This document shows positions 1-6,160 of a DNA stretch of 12,036 nt, one piece after another. Origin of the DNA: JBEVNX01 sp040507895 (lineage in GTDB: Bacteria; Desulfobacterota; Binatia; JACPRU01); NCBI GenBank assembly GCA_040507895.1, contig JBEVNX010000129.1:1-12036 (forward strand), written 5' to 3'. The notes under the pieces are model-generated. The model was given only the letters and a program-made list of their open reading frames with translations. It was not told where the DNA came from and did no database searches. Every line of letters starts with the position of its first letter. Within the stretch, counting starts at the first letter, position 1. A program made the position numbers and the translations under genes.

Positions 1-1
1 G

Positions 2-2428
2 CGAATGGACGGCGTTCACTTGCGGGGTGGCAAGGTGGCGCGAGGCGGGATCCGCTGGAGCGACCGGCCAGACGATTTCCGCGCCGAGATCCTGGGCCTG
101 ATGAAGACCCAAATGGTGAAGAACGCCGTGATCGTGCCCGTGGGGTCCAAGGGCGGCTTCATCGTCAAGCGTCCGGGCTCCGGCGAGGGCGGCGTTGCCG
201 AGGCCCGCGAGTGCTATGCGACGCTGGTCCGGGGTCTCCTCGAGCTCACCGACAACATCGTGCGAGGCGAGGTCGTTCCTCCGGCGGGCGTCGTACGCTA
301 TGACGATGATGACCCGTATCTCGTCGTCGCCCCCGACAAGGGAACCGCAACCTTTTCGGACCTCGCCAACTCAATCGCCGCCGAGGGCGGCTTCTGGCTG
401 GGCGATGCCTTCGCCTCCGGGGGCTCGCAGGGTTACAACCACAAGCGCGAAGGCATCACCGCGCGCGGCGCTTGGAAATGCGTCGAGCGCCATTTTCGCG
501 ACCTCGGTAAGGACATCGGCCAAACGCCCTTCGATGTCGTCGGCATCGGCGACATGAGCGGCGACGTGTTTGGAAACGGCATGCTGCTGTCGCGACGGAT
601 CCGCCTGCGCGCCGCCTTCAATCACGCCCACATCTTCCTCGACCCCGACCCCGACCCGGAGCTTTCGTTTCGCGAGCGCGAGCGGCTGTTTCGCTTGCCG
701 GGCTCGGCCTGGAACGACTACGACCGCTCACGCCTGTCGGCCGGGGGCATGATCGTTGCGCGCAGCGCCAAGGCCGTCTCGCTCTCGGACGAAGCCCGGG
801 TGCTGCTCGGCGTCGAAGCCAAGCGCCTGCACGGCGAAGGGCTCATCCGCGCGATCCTGACGATGAAGACCGATCTCCTGTTCAACGGCGGGATCGGGAC
901 CTACGTACGAGCGAGCAGCGAGAGCGACGCGGAGGTCGGCGACCACGCCAACGACGCCGTGCAAAGAAGCGCGGCCGAGATCGGCGCGAGCGTCGTCGGC
1001 GAAGGGGGCAACCTCGGGCTCACGCAACGAGCGCGCGTGGAGTTCGCGCTGCGCGGCGGGCGCATCAACACCGACGCCGTCGACAACTCCGGCGGCGTCG
1101 ACCTTTCCGACCACGAAGTGAATCTCAAGATTCTCTTCCGGCCGCTCCTCGAGTCCGGCAAGCTCTCGCTCGCGCAGCGAAACCGCCTCCTCGACGAGAG
1201 CAAGGAGGAGGTCATCACTCACGTTCTCGCTCACAACGCGCGGCAGGCTCTCATGCTCTCGCTCGACGAGCGGCGCAGCCGCACGCGGCAATCGGAATTC
1301 GTCGAGCAGATCGCCGAGCTCGAGCGCGAGGGCTCGCTGGATCGCGCGCTCGAGTTCTTGCCGGACCACGAGGGGCTCCGCCACCGACGCGGCGCGTCCC
1401 GCGGCCTGACCCGGCCCGAGCTCGCGGTGCTGGCCGCATACTCCAAGCTCCAGCTCCAGCGAAGGCTGCTCGCCTCCCACTGGATCGACGATCCTGTCTT
1501 CGAGAGATACCTGTTCGCCTACTTTCCCGCCCGCGTCGCGCAGCGCTTTCCGGATGCCGTACGGGAGCACCGCCTGCGGCGCGAGATCATCGCCGCGGAG
1601 CTCGGCAATCAGGTGGTGGATCGCATGGGCTCGGCGTTCGCGCTGCGCATGCTGCGCGACACCGCGGACGATGTCGCAACGGCGGTGGCGGCCTTCGTGG
1701 CCGTGGTGACGATCACGGAGGCCGACCGGGTGTTCGACGCGATCGCCGATGCGGGCGGCTCGGGCGCGAGCGCCGCGCCAATCTCGACGGCGGACGGCTA
1801 CGACCTGTGCCTGCGTTGGGAGGCGGCCGTGGAATCGGCCTGCAAGGTGTTGCTCACCGTGCTGCGTCGAGGCGCGGACTTGAGCGAGCGGATTTCTCGG
1901 TGGCGCGCGGCGCTCACCGAGCTCGCCGACCGGCCAGAAGCAGACGATGCCGAGACCGAGGGGTCGACGGCGGCCCTCGAGCGCCTCGGCGTCGACCGCG
2001 GTCAGGCCCGCGCGCTCGTTGCGCTCGAGCGGCTGCGCGACGCGCTGCAGGTGGTGCGCGTCGCGGAGGATCGCGAGATTCCGCTCGATGACGCGGCCGT
2101 CCTCTACCGCAAGGTCGGCGAGATCCTGGACTTTGCAGGCCTCGATCTCTGGTTCGCCGCCATGCCGAGCGAGGATCGCTGGGAGAAGCGCGCCGCCGAA
2201 GCCTTGCGCGAGGACTTGTCGGCCGCTCGGCGGCGCATCACGGCGACGATTTTCACCCTGCCCCAGCGCGACGTCGCCGCTCGAGTCGAGAGCTTTCTGC
2301 AGGTTCACGAGGCGGAGCTCGCACGGCTGCGAGGCCTGATCGACGAGTTTGCCCGCAGACGGCAGACGTCGATCGCGGCAATGGTTGTGGTCGTACGCGA
2401 GCTCTGGAAACTTGCGGGTAGGGGCTGA
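2..2428 (+). CDS. gdhB: NAD-specific glutamate dehydrogenase, large type, C-terminal half (5' end outside window)
   Basis: This enzyme oxidatively deaminates L-glutamate to 2-oxoglutarate and ammonium with NAD+ in the cytoplasm, linking amino-acid catabolism to the TCA cycle. The frame is already open at the window edge, so the Met at position 5 is internal; about 808 residues are present, whereas the family is usually about 1,600. Numbering from that Met, the catalytic dehydrogenase core is clear: VHLRGGKVARGGIRWSDR (4-21), the substrate-lysine segment PVGSKGGF (45-52), PDKGTATFSD (110-119) and the nucleotide-binding GIGDMSGDVFGNG (180-192), followed by HIFLDPDPD. An FNGGIGTYVRAS segment and the region ending in NTDAVDNSGGVDLSDHEVN are also typical. 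The rest is a long helical C-terminal domain. A GDH this large carries regulatory N-terminal domains, which are not visible here. No frameshift or missing core motif was seen. It probably forms a transcription unit with the small membrane protein 28 bases downstream. Confidence 0.95.
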   Translation, partial: RMDGVHLRGGKVARGGIRWSDRPDDFRAEILGLMKTQMVKNAVIVPVGSKGGFIVKRPGSGEGGVAEARECYATLVRGLLELTDNIVRGEVVPPAGVVRYDDDDPYLVVAPDKGTATFSDLANSIAAEGGFWLGDAFASGGSQGYNHKREGITARGAWKCVERHFRDLGKDIGQTPFDVVGIGDMSGDVFGNGMLLSRRIRLRAAFNHAHIFLDPDPDPELSFRERERLFRLPGSAWNDYDRSRLSAGGMIVARSAKAVSLSDEARVLLGVEAKRLHGEGLIRAILTMKTDLLFNGGIGTYVRASSESDAEVGDHANDAVQRSAAEIGASVVGEGGNLGLTQRARVEFALRGGRINTDAVDNSGGVDLSDHEVNLKILFRPLLESGKLSLAQRNRLLDESKEEVITHVLAHNARQALMLSLDERRSRTRQSEFVEQIAELEREGSLDRALEFLPDHEGLRHRRGASRGLTRPELAVLAAYSKLQLQRRLLASHWIDDPVFERYLFAYFPARVAQRFPDAVREHRLRREIIAAELGNQVVDRMGSAFALRMLRDTADDVATAVAAFVAVVTITEADRVFDAIADAGGSGASAAPISTADGYDLCLRWEAAVESACKVLLTVLRRGADLSERISRWRAALTELADRPEADDAETEGSTAALERLGVDRGQARALVALERLRDALQVVRVAEDREIPLDDAAVLYRKVGEILDFAGLDLWFAAMPSEDRWEKRAAEALREDLSAARRRITATIFTLPQRDVAARVESFLQVHEAELARLRGLIDEFARRRQTSIAAMVVVVRELWKLAGRG

Positions 2429-2446
2429 AGGAGAGCTCGCCCCGGC

Positions 2447-2454
2447 GGAGGGAG
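2447..2454 (+). promoter_or_regulatory. Shine-Dalgarno site of the small membrane protein gene
   Basis: The purine run GGAGGGAG lies 2 bases before the ATG at 2457, with its GGAGG core about 4-5 bases from it. This decides the start of the small gene: the same frame is open from an earlier ATG at 2349, but that lies inside the dehydrogenase gene and would add 36 non-hydrophobic residues ahead of the membrane segment. It is one of the few good ribosome binding sites in the window. Confidence 0.6.
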
Positions 2455-2456
2455 CG

Positions 2457-2849
2457 ATGCGGTTCGTCTACGGGTTCATACTGGGTGTACTGGCGAGCGT
2501 GATCAGCGCGGTTCTCTATCTCGCTTTCGCGGGCGGAGAGTACCTACTGCAGCTCTCGCCGCACTATCACGAGATGGTGAGCACGATCGGCTCGCTGAAG
2601 GAGGCGAGAGAGCAGCGCGACCAGCTGTCTGCTCGCCTCGACGCCCTGGCCGACGGCTTCGACCAGCTCACGCGCCGATTCAACGAGCTTCAGGAAGCGA
2701 CGAGCGAGCCGACTCGTCGCAGCCGTGGCCTTCAAGGCGGAGCCGCATCGGCCGTGCCGGAGGGGCCGCCCGCCGGCGCGGCACAATCGGCGCCGGCGCC
2801 GCACCCGAAGCCGCCACCCATCGCTCCGCCGGCCACACCCGGCCCCTGA
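2457..2849 (+). CDS. Small single-pass membrane protein with coiled coil and Pro/Ala-rich tail, unknown function
   Basis: I do not recognise a family. The 130-residue product begins with a hydrophobic helix (about residues 4-25, FVYGFILGVLASVISAVLYL), which is either a membrane anchor or an uncleaved signal. A charged heptad-like helix follows (about 45-82, rich in E, R, Q and L), then a low-complexity tail rich in Pro and Ala (about 95-130). The plan suggests an inner-membrane anchored protein with a short coiled coil and a flexible tail, perhaps a scaffold, but this is inference from composition only. The start is fixed by a strong Shine-Dalgarno site and by the position of the hydrophobic helix. 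The gene follows the glutamate dehydrogenase by 28 bases in the same direction, so co-transcription is likely, although no functional link between the two is evident. Confidence 0.75.
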   Translation: MRFVYGFILGVLASVISAVLYLAFAGGEYLLQLSPHYHEMVSTIGSLKEAREQRDQLSARLDALADGFDQLTRRFNELQEATSEPTRRSRGLQGGAASAVPEGPPAGAAQSAPAPHPKPPPIAPPATPGP

Positions 2850-2889
2850 GCGCGAACGAGGCGCTCGCCGAGCTCCTGCGATAGGGCCC

Positions 2890-2908
2890 GGGGCGAGACC
2901 GCTGCCCC
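2890..2908 (+). other. Weak GC hairpin in the 128-base intergenic gap
   Basis: GGGGC (2890-2894) can pair with GCCCC (2904-2908) across a 9-base loop, downstream of the small membrane protein gene. There is no following T tract, so it is at best a poor intrinsic terminator. The rest of the gap (2850-2977) holds only the weak promoter-like sequence described separately. Confidence 0.2.
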
Positions 2909-2963
2909 CGCATCGGCGAAACGCCCGGCCGCGGTTTGCATGGGCTGCCGCAATCACCGTAAC

Positions 2964-2969
2964 TATGTT
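2964..2969 (+). promoter_or_regulatory. Possible -10 element for the MBL hydrolase gene
   Basis: TATGTT matches the sigma-70 -10 consensus at four of six bases and ends 8 bases before the ATG at 2978, so a transcript starting from it would have almost no leader. There is no Shine-Dalgarno sequence before that ATG, which agrees with a leaderless or near-leaderless message. A TTGCAT at 2936-2941 resembles a -35 box, but its 22-base spacing is too wide, so support is weak. Confidence 0.25.
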
Positions 2970-2977
2970 CAGCGGAC

Positions 2978-3817
2978 ATGCCCCGTCGCGCGGCGAAAAT
3001 CGGACGAAAGCCGTCGGTCCTCCCTCACGTGCCGCGGCCGGGCGGCATTACGCCGACGTCGGGGAAGGCCTTTAAGGGGGGCGTCCAAGTCACGGTGCTT
3101 GGTGCCGGCGACGCCTTCGGCAGCGGCGGCCGCCGGCAAAGCTCTTATCTCGTGCGCGGCCCCTCGGGCACGTTCCTCATGGATGCGGGACCGACCGTGC
3201 TTGCGGGCTTGAAGGACGCGGGCGAGGCTTCCGACGACGTCGACTTCATCCTACTCAGCCACCTCCACGGAGACCATTTCGGCGGCATTCCCTTCGTGAT
3301 CCTGGAGTATTTGTACGAGCGACCGCGCGAGCGAGAGCTCATGATCGCCGGCCCGCACGGCACGGAGCAGCGCGTGTGCGATCTCTTCCGGGCGATGTAC
3401 AAGGAGGCATCCTTTCGTGGAACGACTTTCCCCGTGCGCTACGAGACACTCGTCGCGGATCGTAGCGTCGCCATCGGGGCTGTGCGAATCGAGCCATTCG
3501 CCGTACCGCACCAGGAGCAGGAGCCTTCGCTCGGCCTCAAGGTCCGACTCGACGGCAAGACGATCCTCTACTCGGGAGACTCCGGCTGGACCGAGGAATT
3601 CGTGCGCCGCACGACCGACGTGGATCTCTTCCTCTGCGAGTGCTGTTACTGGGAGACCGAGGTCGACTTCCACATCAACTATCCACAGTTCGAGCGAAAC
3701 CGATCCAGGATCGGCGCAAGGCGCGTGGTACTTTCCCACCTCGGGCGAGAGGTGCTCTGCAAGCTCGATCGGGTGAAAGAGGAATGCGCCCGGGACGGCA
3801 TGGTGATCACGCTGTAG
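2978..3817 (+). CDS. MBL-fold (metallo-beta-lactamase superfamily) hydrolase, RNase Z-like
   Basis: This is a probable zinc-dependent hydrolase of 279 residues. The fold starts around residue 37 (VTVLGAGDAFGSGG). It carries the metal motif HLHGDHFGG (His95, His97, Asp99, His100), with further candidate ligands His178 (VPHQE), Asp201 (YSGDSGW) and His254 (VLSHLG), so the full dinuclear ligand set appears intact. The layout, including a histidine at 232 in the segment before the last ligand, resembles RNase Z and related Lactamase_B_2 proteins, but I see no clear tRNA-binding exosite, so the substrate is unknown. A CECC cluster (220-223) lies where RNase Z has its HEAT-like motif. The 36 basic residues before the fold are not needed by the family. 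The start at 2978 is the only nearby ATG and lacks a Shine-Dalgarno, so the true start is uncertain. It overlaps or abuts the next gene. Confidence 0.85.
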   Translation: MPRRAAKIGRKPSVLPHVPRPGGITPTSGKAFKGGVQVTVLGAGDAFGSGGRRQSSYLVRGPSGTFLMDAGPTVLAGLKDAGEASDDVDFILLSHLHGDHFGGIPFVILEYLYERPRERELMIAGPHGTEQRVCDLFRAMYKEASFRGTTFPVRYETLVADRSVAIGAVRIEPFAVPHQEQEPSLGLKVRLDGKTILYSGDSGWTEEFVRRTTDVDLFLCECCYWETEVDFHINYPQFERNRSRIGARRVVLSHLGREVLCKLDRVKEECARDGMVITL

Positions 3818-4953
3818 CTCGTCCCCGTTTGGATCTTCCGGAGGGTCTACCCGCGCCGAAGACCGAGGCGCGATTGGTATCTCTCGATGCATTCCGCGGT
3901 CTGACGATCGCCGGCATGATCCTCGTCAACAATCCGGGGAGCTGGGATCACGTCTACGAGCCACTCATGCACGCCGAGTGGAACGGCTGGACGCTCGCGG
4001 ACCTGGTGTTTCCCTTCTTCCTCTTCATCGTGGGCGTGGCGGTGACGTTCTCCTTCGGCGACGCCTCCGGCGGTCGCCCCGGCCGGGAGACGGCGTTGCG
4101 CATCTTGCGCCGCACGGCTCTCCTCCTCCTGCTCGGGCTCTCGCTCAATGCGCTGATGGATTCCGACGGGCTCTGGAGGTTGCGGATTCCGGGAGTTCTG
4201 CAGCGGATCGCGCTCTGCTATTTGGCGGCCTCGCTGCTGTATCTGTGGAGCGGGCCGCGCTCGCAGGCGATGCTGTTCGCCAGCCTGCTGATCGGCTACT
4301 GGCTCGTGCTGGACCTGGTGCCCGTCGCCGGGCGCCGGCCGGGCTGGAGCGATCCCGAATACAATCTTGCAGCGTACCTCGATCGGTACCTGATCGGAGA
4401 AAGCCATCTGCACCGCGAGAGCTGGGACCCCGAGGGCTTGCTTTCGACCGCGCCTGCCGTCGCCACGACGCTGCTCGGGGTGCTGACCGGCCACTGGCTG
4501 CGCTCGGAGCGGCGTCCCGAAGACAAGACGGCCGGGCTCGTCGTTGCGGGGGTGGTGATGCTGGCGGCCGGCCTCGCGTTCGACCGCTGGATGCCGATCA
4601 ACAAGAACCTCTGGACCAGCTCCTATGTGCTTTTCACCGGGGGCATGGCGATGGTGACGCTGGGGTTCTGCTACTGGTTGATCGACGTCCGGCGGATTCG
4701 TCAGCCGGTCTTGCCCCTCGTCGTCTTCGGCGTGAATCCGATCGCGGTGTACGTGCTGTCCACGGCCGTCGGCGAGGTGCTCGAGCGCGTGACGATCCAC
4801 GGCATGAACGTCCGCGACCGGATCTGCCGCGTGCTGTTCGTCCACTGGGCGACGCCCGCCGGTGCTTCGCTGCTGTTCGCGGCGTGCTACACGCTGCTGT
4901 GGTTCGGCGCGAGCACGCTGCTCTACCGGCGGAAGATCTTCATCAAGATCTGA
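3784..4953 (+). CDS. HGSNAT/NagX-like multipass membrane acyltransferase family protein
   Basis: The product resembles heparan-alpha-glucosaminide N-acetyltransferase and bacterial NagX-type proteins (DUF1624/DUF5009). In lysosomes HGSNAT moves acetyl from cytosolic acetyl-CoA to amino sugar across the membrane; the bacterial substrate is unproven and may be a cell-wall or scavenged amino sugar. Seen here, numbered from 3784: SLDAFRGLTIAGMILVNNPG (33-52), then LMHAEWNGWTLADLVFPFF with His63 at the position of the active-site histidine of HGSNAT, DPEGLLSTAPAVATTLLG (215-232), PINKNLWTSSYVLFTGG (271-287) and FGVNPIAVYVLS (315-326), with about ten hydrophobic helices. The family core is complete. 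The start is doubtful: ATG 3784 overlaps the MBL gene by 34 bases, and TTG codons at 3829 and 3874 would give 374 or 359 residues. The overlap suggests co-transcription with the MBL gene. Confidence 0.85.
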   Translation: MRPGRHGDHAVARPRLDLPEGLPAPKTEARLVSLDAFRGLTIAGMILVNNPGSWDHVYEPLMHAEWNGWTLADLVFPFFLFIVGVAVTFSFGDASGGRPGRETALRILRRTALLLLLGLSLNALMDSDGLWRLRIPGVLQRIALCYLAASLLYLWSGPRSQAMLFASLLIGYWLVLDLVPVAGRRPGWSDPEYNLAAYLDRYLIGESHLHRESWDPEGLLSTAPAVATTLLGVLTGHWLRSERRPEDKTAGLVVAGVVMLAAGLAFDRWMPINKNLWTSSYVLFTGGMAMVTLGFCYWLIDVRRIRQPVLPLVVFGVNPIAVYVLSTAVGEVLERVTIHGMNVRDRICRVLFVHWATPAGASLLFAACYTLLWFGASTLLYRRKIFIKI

Positions 4954-4959
4954 TCGGGC

Positions 4960-6159
4960 TCAGCGGCCGCGTGTGCGGCCGCGGGCCCGCGCCTGCTCGG
5001 CGCGAATGTCGTCCGGCGTGACGAGTACCGAGCCCGCCTTCTCCTCGCGCTCGCGCTCGGCCTCTCGGGCGAAGAATATGCCGAACGACCGGCGCACGAG
5101 CTCTTCACAGAACGGGATGCCGCGTCCGGTGTTCCGCAGGCCGAGCTCGGCGACGACGGCCGCGGCTCGTTGCGCGGCGGCGGGCCTGCCGGTCGCGTCG
5201 AAGAAGAAGGCGGTCTCGTCGAGGCGTCGACGCCAACTCGCCGCTCCCTCGCCGGCGAAGAGCTCGCCGAGCGCGTCCTGCACGATCTCCTCGAGGCGTG
5301 CGAGCTGCGCGGGGCGGTCGAGCACGATCGGGCTGTTGCGGATCTCCCGGTAGCGCGCGAGATACGGGCCGAGCATCTCCTCGCCGAGAATCCAATGTTG
5401 CAGCTCGGGTTCCTCGTAGAGGGACGCGGAGCTCGGCAATTGCGCGCCAGCGTCTGCGGCAGAAGGACGCAGAACTGTGGCGAACGGCTTCGACGCGAAC
5501 GCGAAGAGCTGCAGGCGGAGCTGGGGGTAGCGTGCGACGGATTCGGACACTGCGCCGCGCTGGCGCGCGCGCTCGTATCCCTCCGCGCTGATCCAGTCGC
5601 AGTAGCGCCAATCGACCTCGATCAGGCGAAGCCCATGGCGGGCGCGGAGCTCTTCCCGCAGCCCCCGAATACTCTTGCGCCTGACCTCCGCCAGCACGGC
5701 TTCCTTCAGGCCCGCGGGCTCGTTGACCACGGTGCTGAGATGCAGAAGCCCGCCTCCGGGCCGCGGCTTGAGAATCCACACGAGGCGGTCTCCTGCCGCA
5801 TCGCCGAAGGAAAGAAGCCCTTCGGCGTCGGGGCCGCCGAGCGCCGGCCGGGGACCGGGCACTTCAGGCGCGGCTTGCGGATTCGGCTCGATGCCCTTCT
5901 GCTTCAAGCGGTAGAGCGATCGACGCGCCTCCCGGCGCAGCAGCTTGTCCTGTCGACCTTCGCGCTCGATGCGCGCGAGCAAGGTCGCGCTCTCGACCGA
6001 GCGGAGAGCGCCGCAGCGCTCGGCGACGGCGAGTGCCGTTTCAGGATCGGAGTCGAGCGCGCCTTCGAGCTGCTCGATCGAAGCATCCTCGGCGGAGATG
6101 CCGAGGCGCTTCAGTACGTCGCTTCCGCGACGCAGCCGCGATTCGCGCTCGTCCGCCAT
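4960..6159 (-). CDS. Conserved-looking protein of unknown function, coupled to M23 peptidase
   Basis: I do not recognise this 399-residue soluble protein; it has no signal peptide or membrane helix. Its N-terminal 90 residues are charged and helical and end in LLRREARRSLYRLKQKGI (73-90), a pattern like that found beside HEAT-type helical repeats. A Pro-rich linker (about 92-110) leads to a mixed region that looks folded (about 114-230, including LVWILKPRPGGGLLHLSTVVN and LIEVDWRYCDWI), then a helical C-terminal part (about 245-375) and a basic Arg-rich tail. The start is set at the ATG at 6159, one base after the stop of the peptidase gene, which implies translational coupling. An in-frame ATG at 6195 would overlap that gene by 35 bases. 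The coupling suggests a role linked to the envelope peptidase or simply shared expression. The reading is continuous with normal GC-rich codon use, so it is a real gene. Confidence 0.8.
   Translation of the reverse strand: MADERESRLRRGSDVLKRLGISAEDASIEQLEGALDSDPETALAVAERCGALRSVESATLLARIEREGRQDKLLRREARRSLYRLKQKGIEPNPQAAPEVPGPRPALGGPDAEGLLSFGDAAGDRLVWILKPRPGGGLLHLSTVVNEPAGLKEAVLAEVRRKSIRGLREELRARHGLRLIEVDWRYCDWISAEGYERARQRGAVSESVARYPQLRLQLFAFASKPFATVLRPSAADAGAQLPSSASLYEEPELQHWILGEEMLGPYLARYREIRNSPIVLDRPAQLARLEEIVQDALGELFAGEGAASWRRRLDETAFFFDATGRPAAAQRAAAVVAELGLRNTGRGIPFCEELVRRSFGIFFAREAEREREEKAGSVLVTPDDIRAEQARARGRTRGR
4963..4982. terminator. Perfect GC hairpin at a convergent junction, possible bidirectional terminator
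   Basis: GCGGCCGC (4963-4970), the loop GTGT and a second GCGGCCGC (4975-4982) form a perfect 8-bp stem starting 9 bases after the stop of the plus-strand acyltransferase gene. The same DNA encodes the last codons of the minus-strand gene that ends at 4960. Only 6 bases separate the two convergent stop codons. There is no T tract on either side, so factor-independent termination is not assured; slowing of polymerase or mRNA 3'-end protection are alternatives. Confidence 0.4.
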
Positions 6160-6160
6160 G

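Noticed and set aside
640..660. Short GACCCC tandem run in glutamate dehydrogenase
   Set aside because: It encodes the DPDPD stretch after the conserved HIFLDP motif of this enzyme family, so the repeat is explained by protein sequence.
728..2308. A 526-codon open frame on the minus strand opposite glutamate dehydrogenase
   Set aside because: It is the mirror of a strongly supported gene in GC-rich DNA, has a low-complexity His/Arg/Glu-rich translation and no recognisable motif.
3847..4845. A 332-codon minus-strand open frame opposite the HGSNAT-like gene
   Set aside because: The plus strand encodes a complete conserved membrane protein; the opposite frame reads as charged low-complexity sequence rich in His, Gln and Arg.
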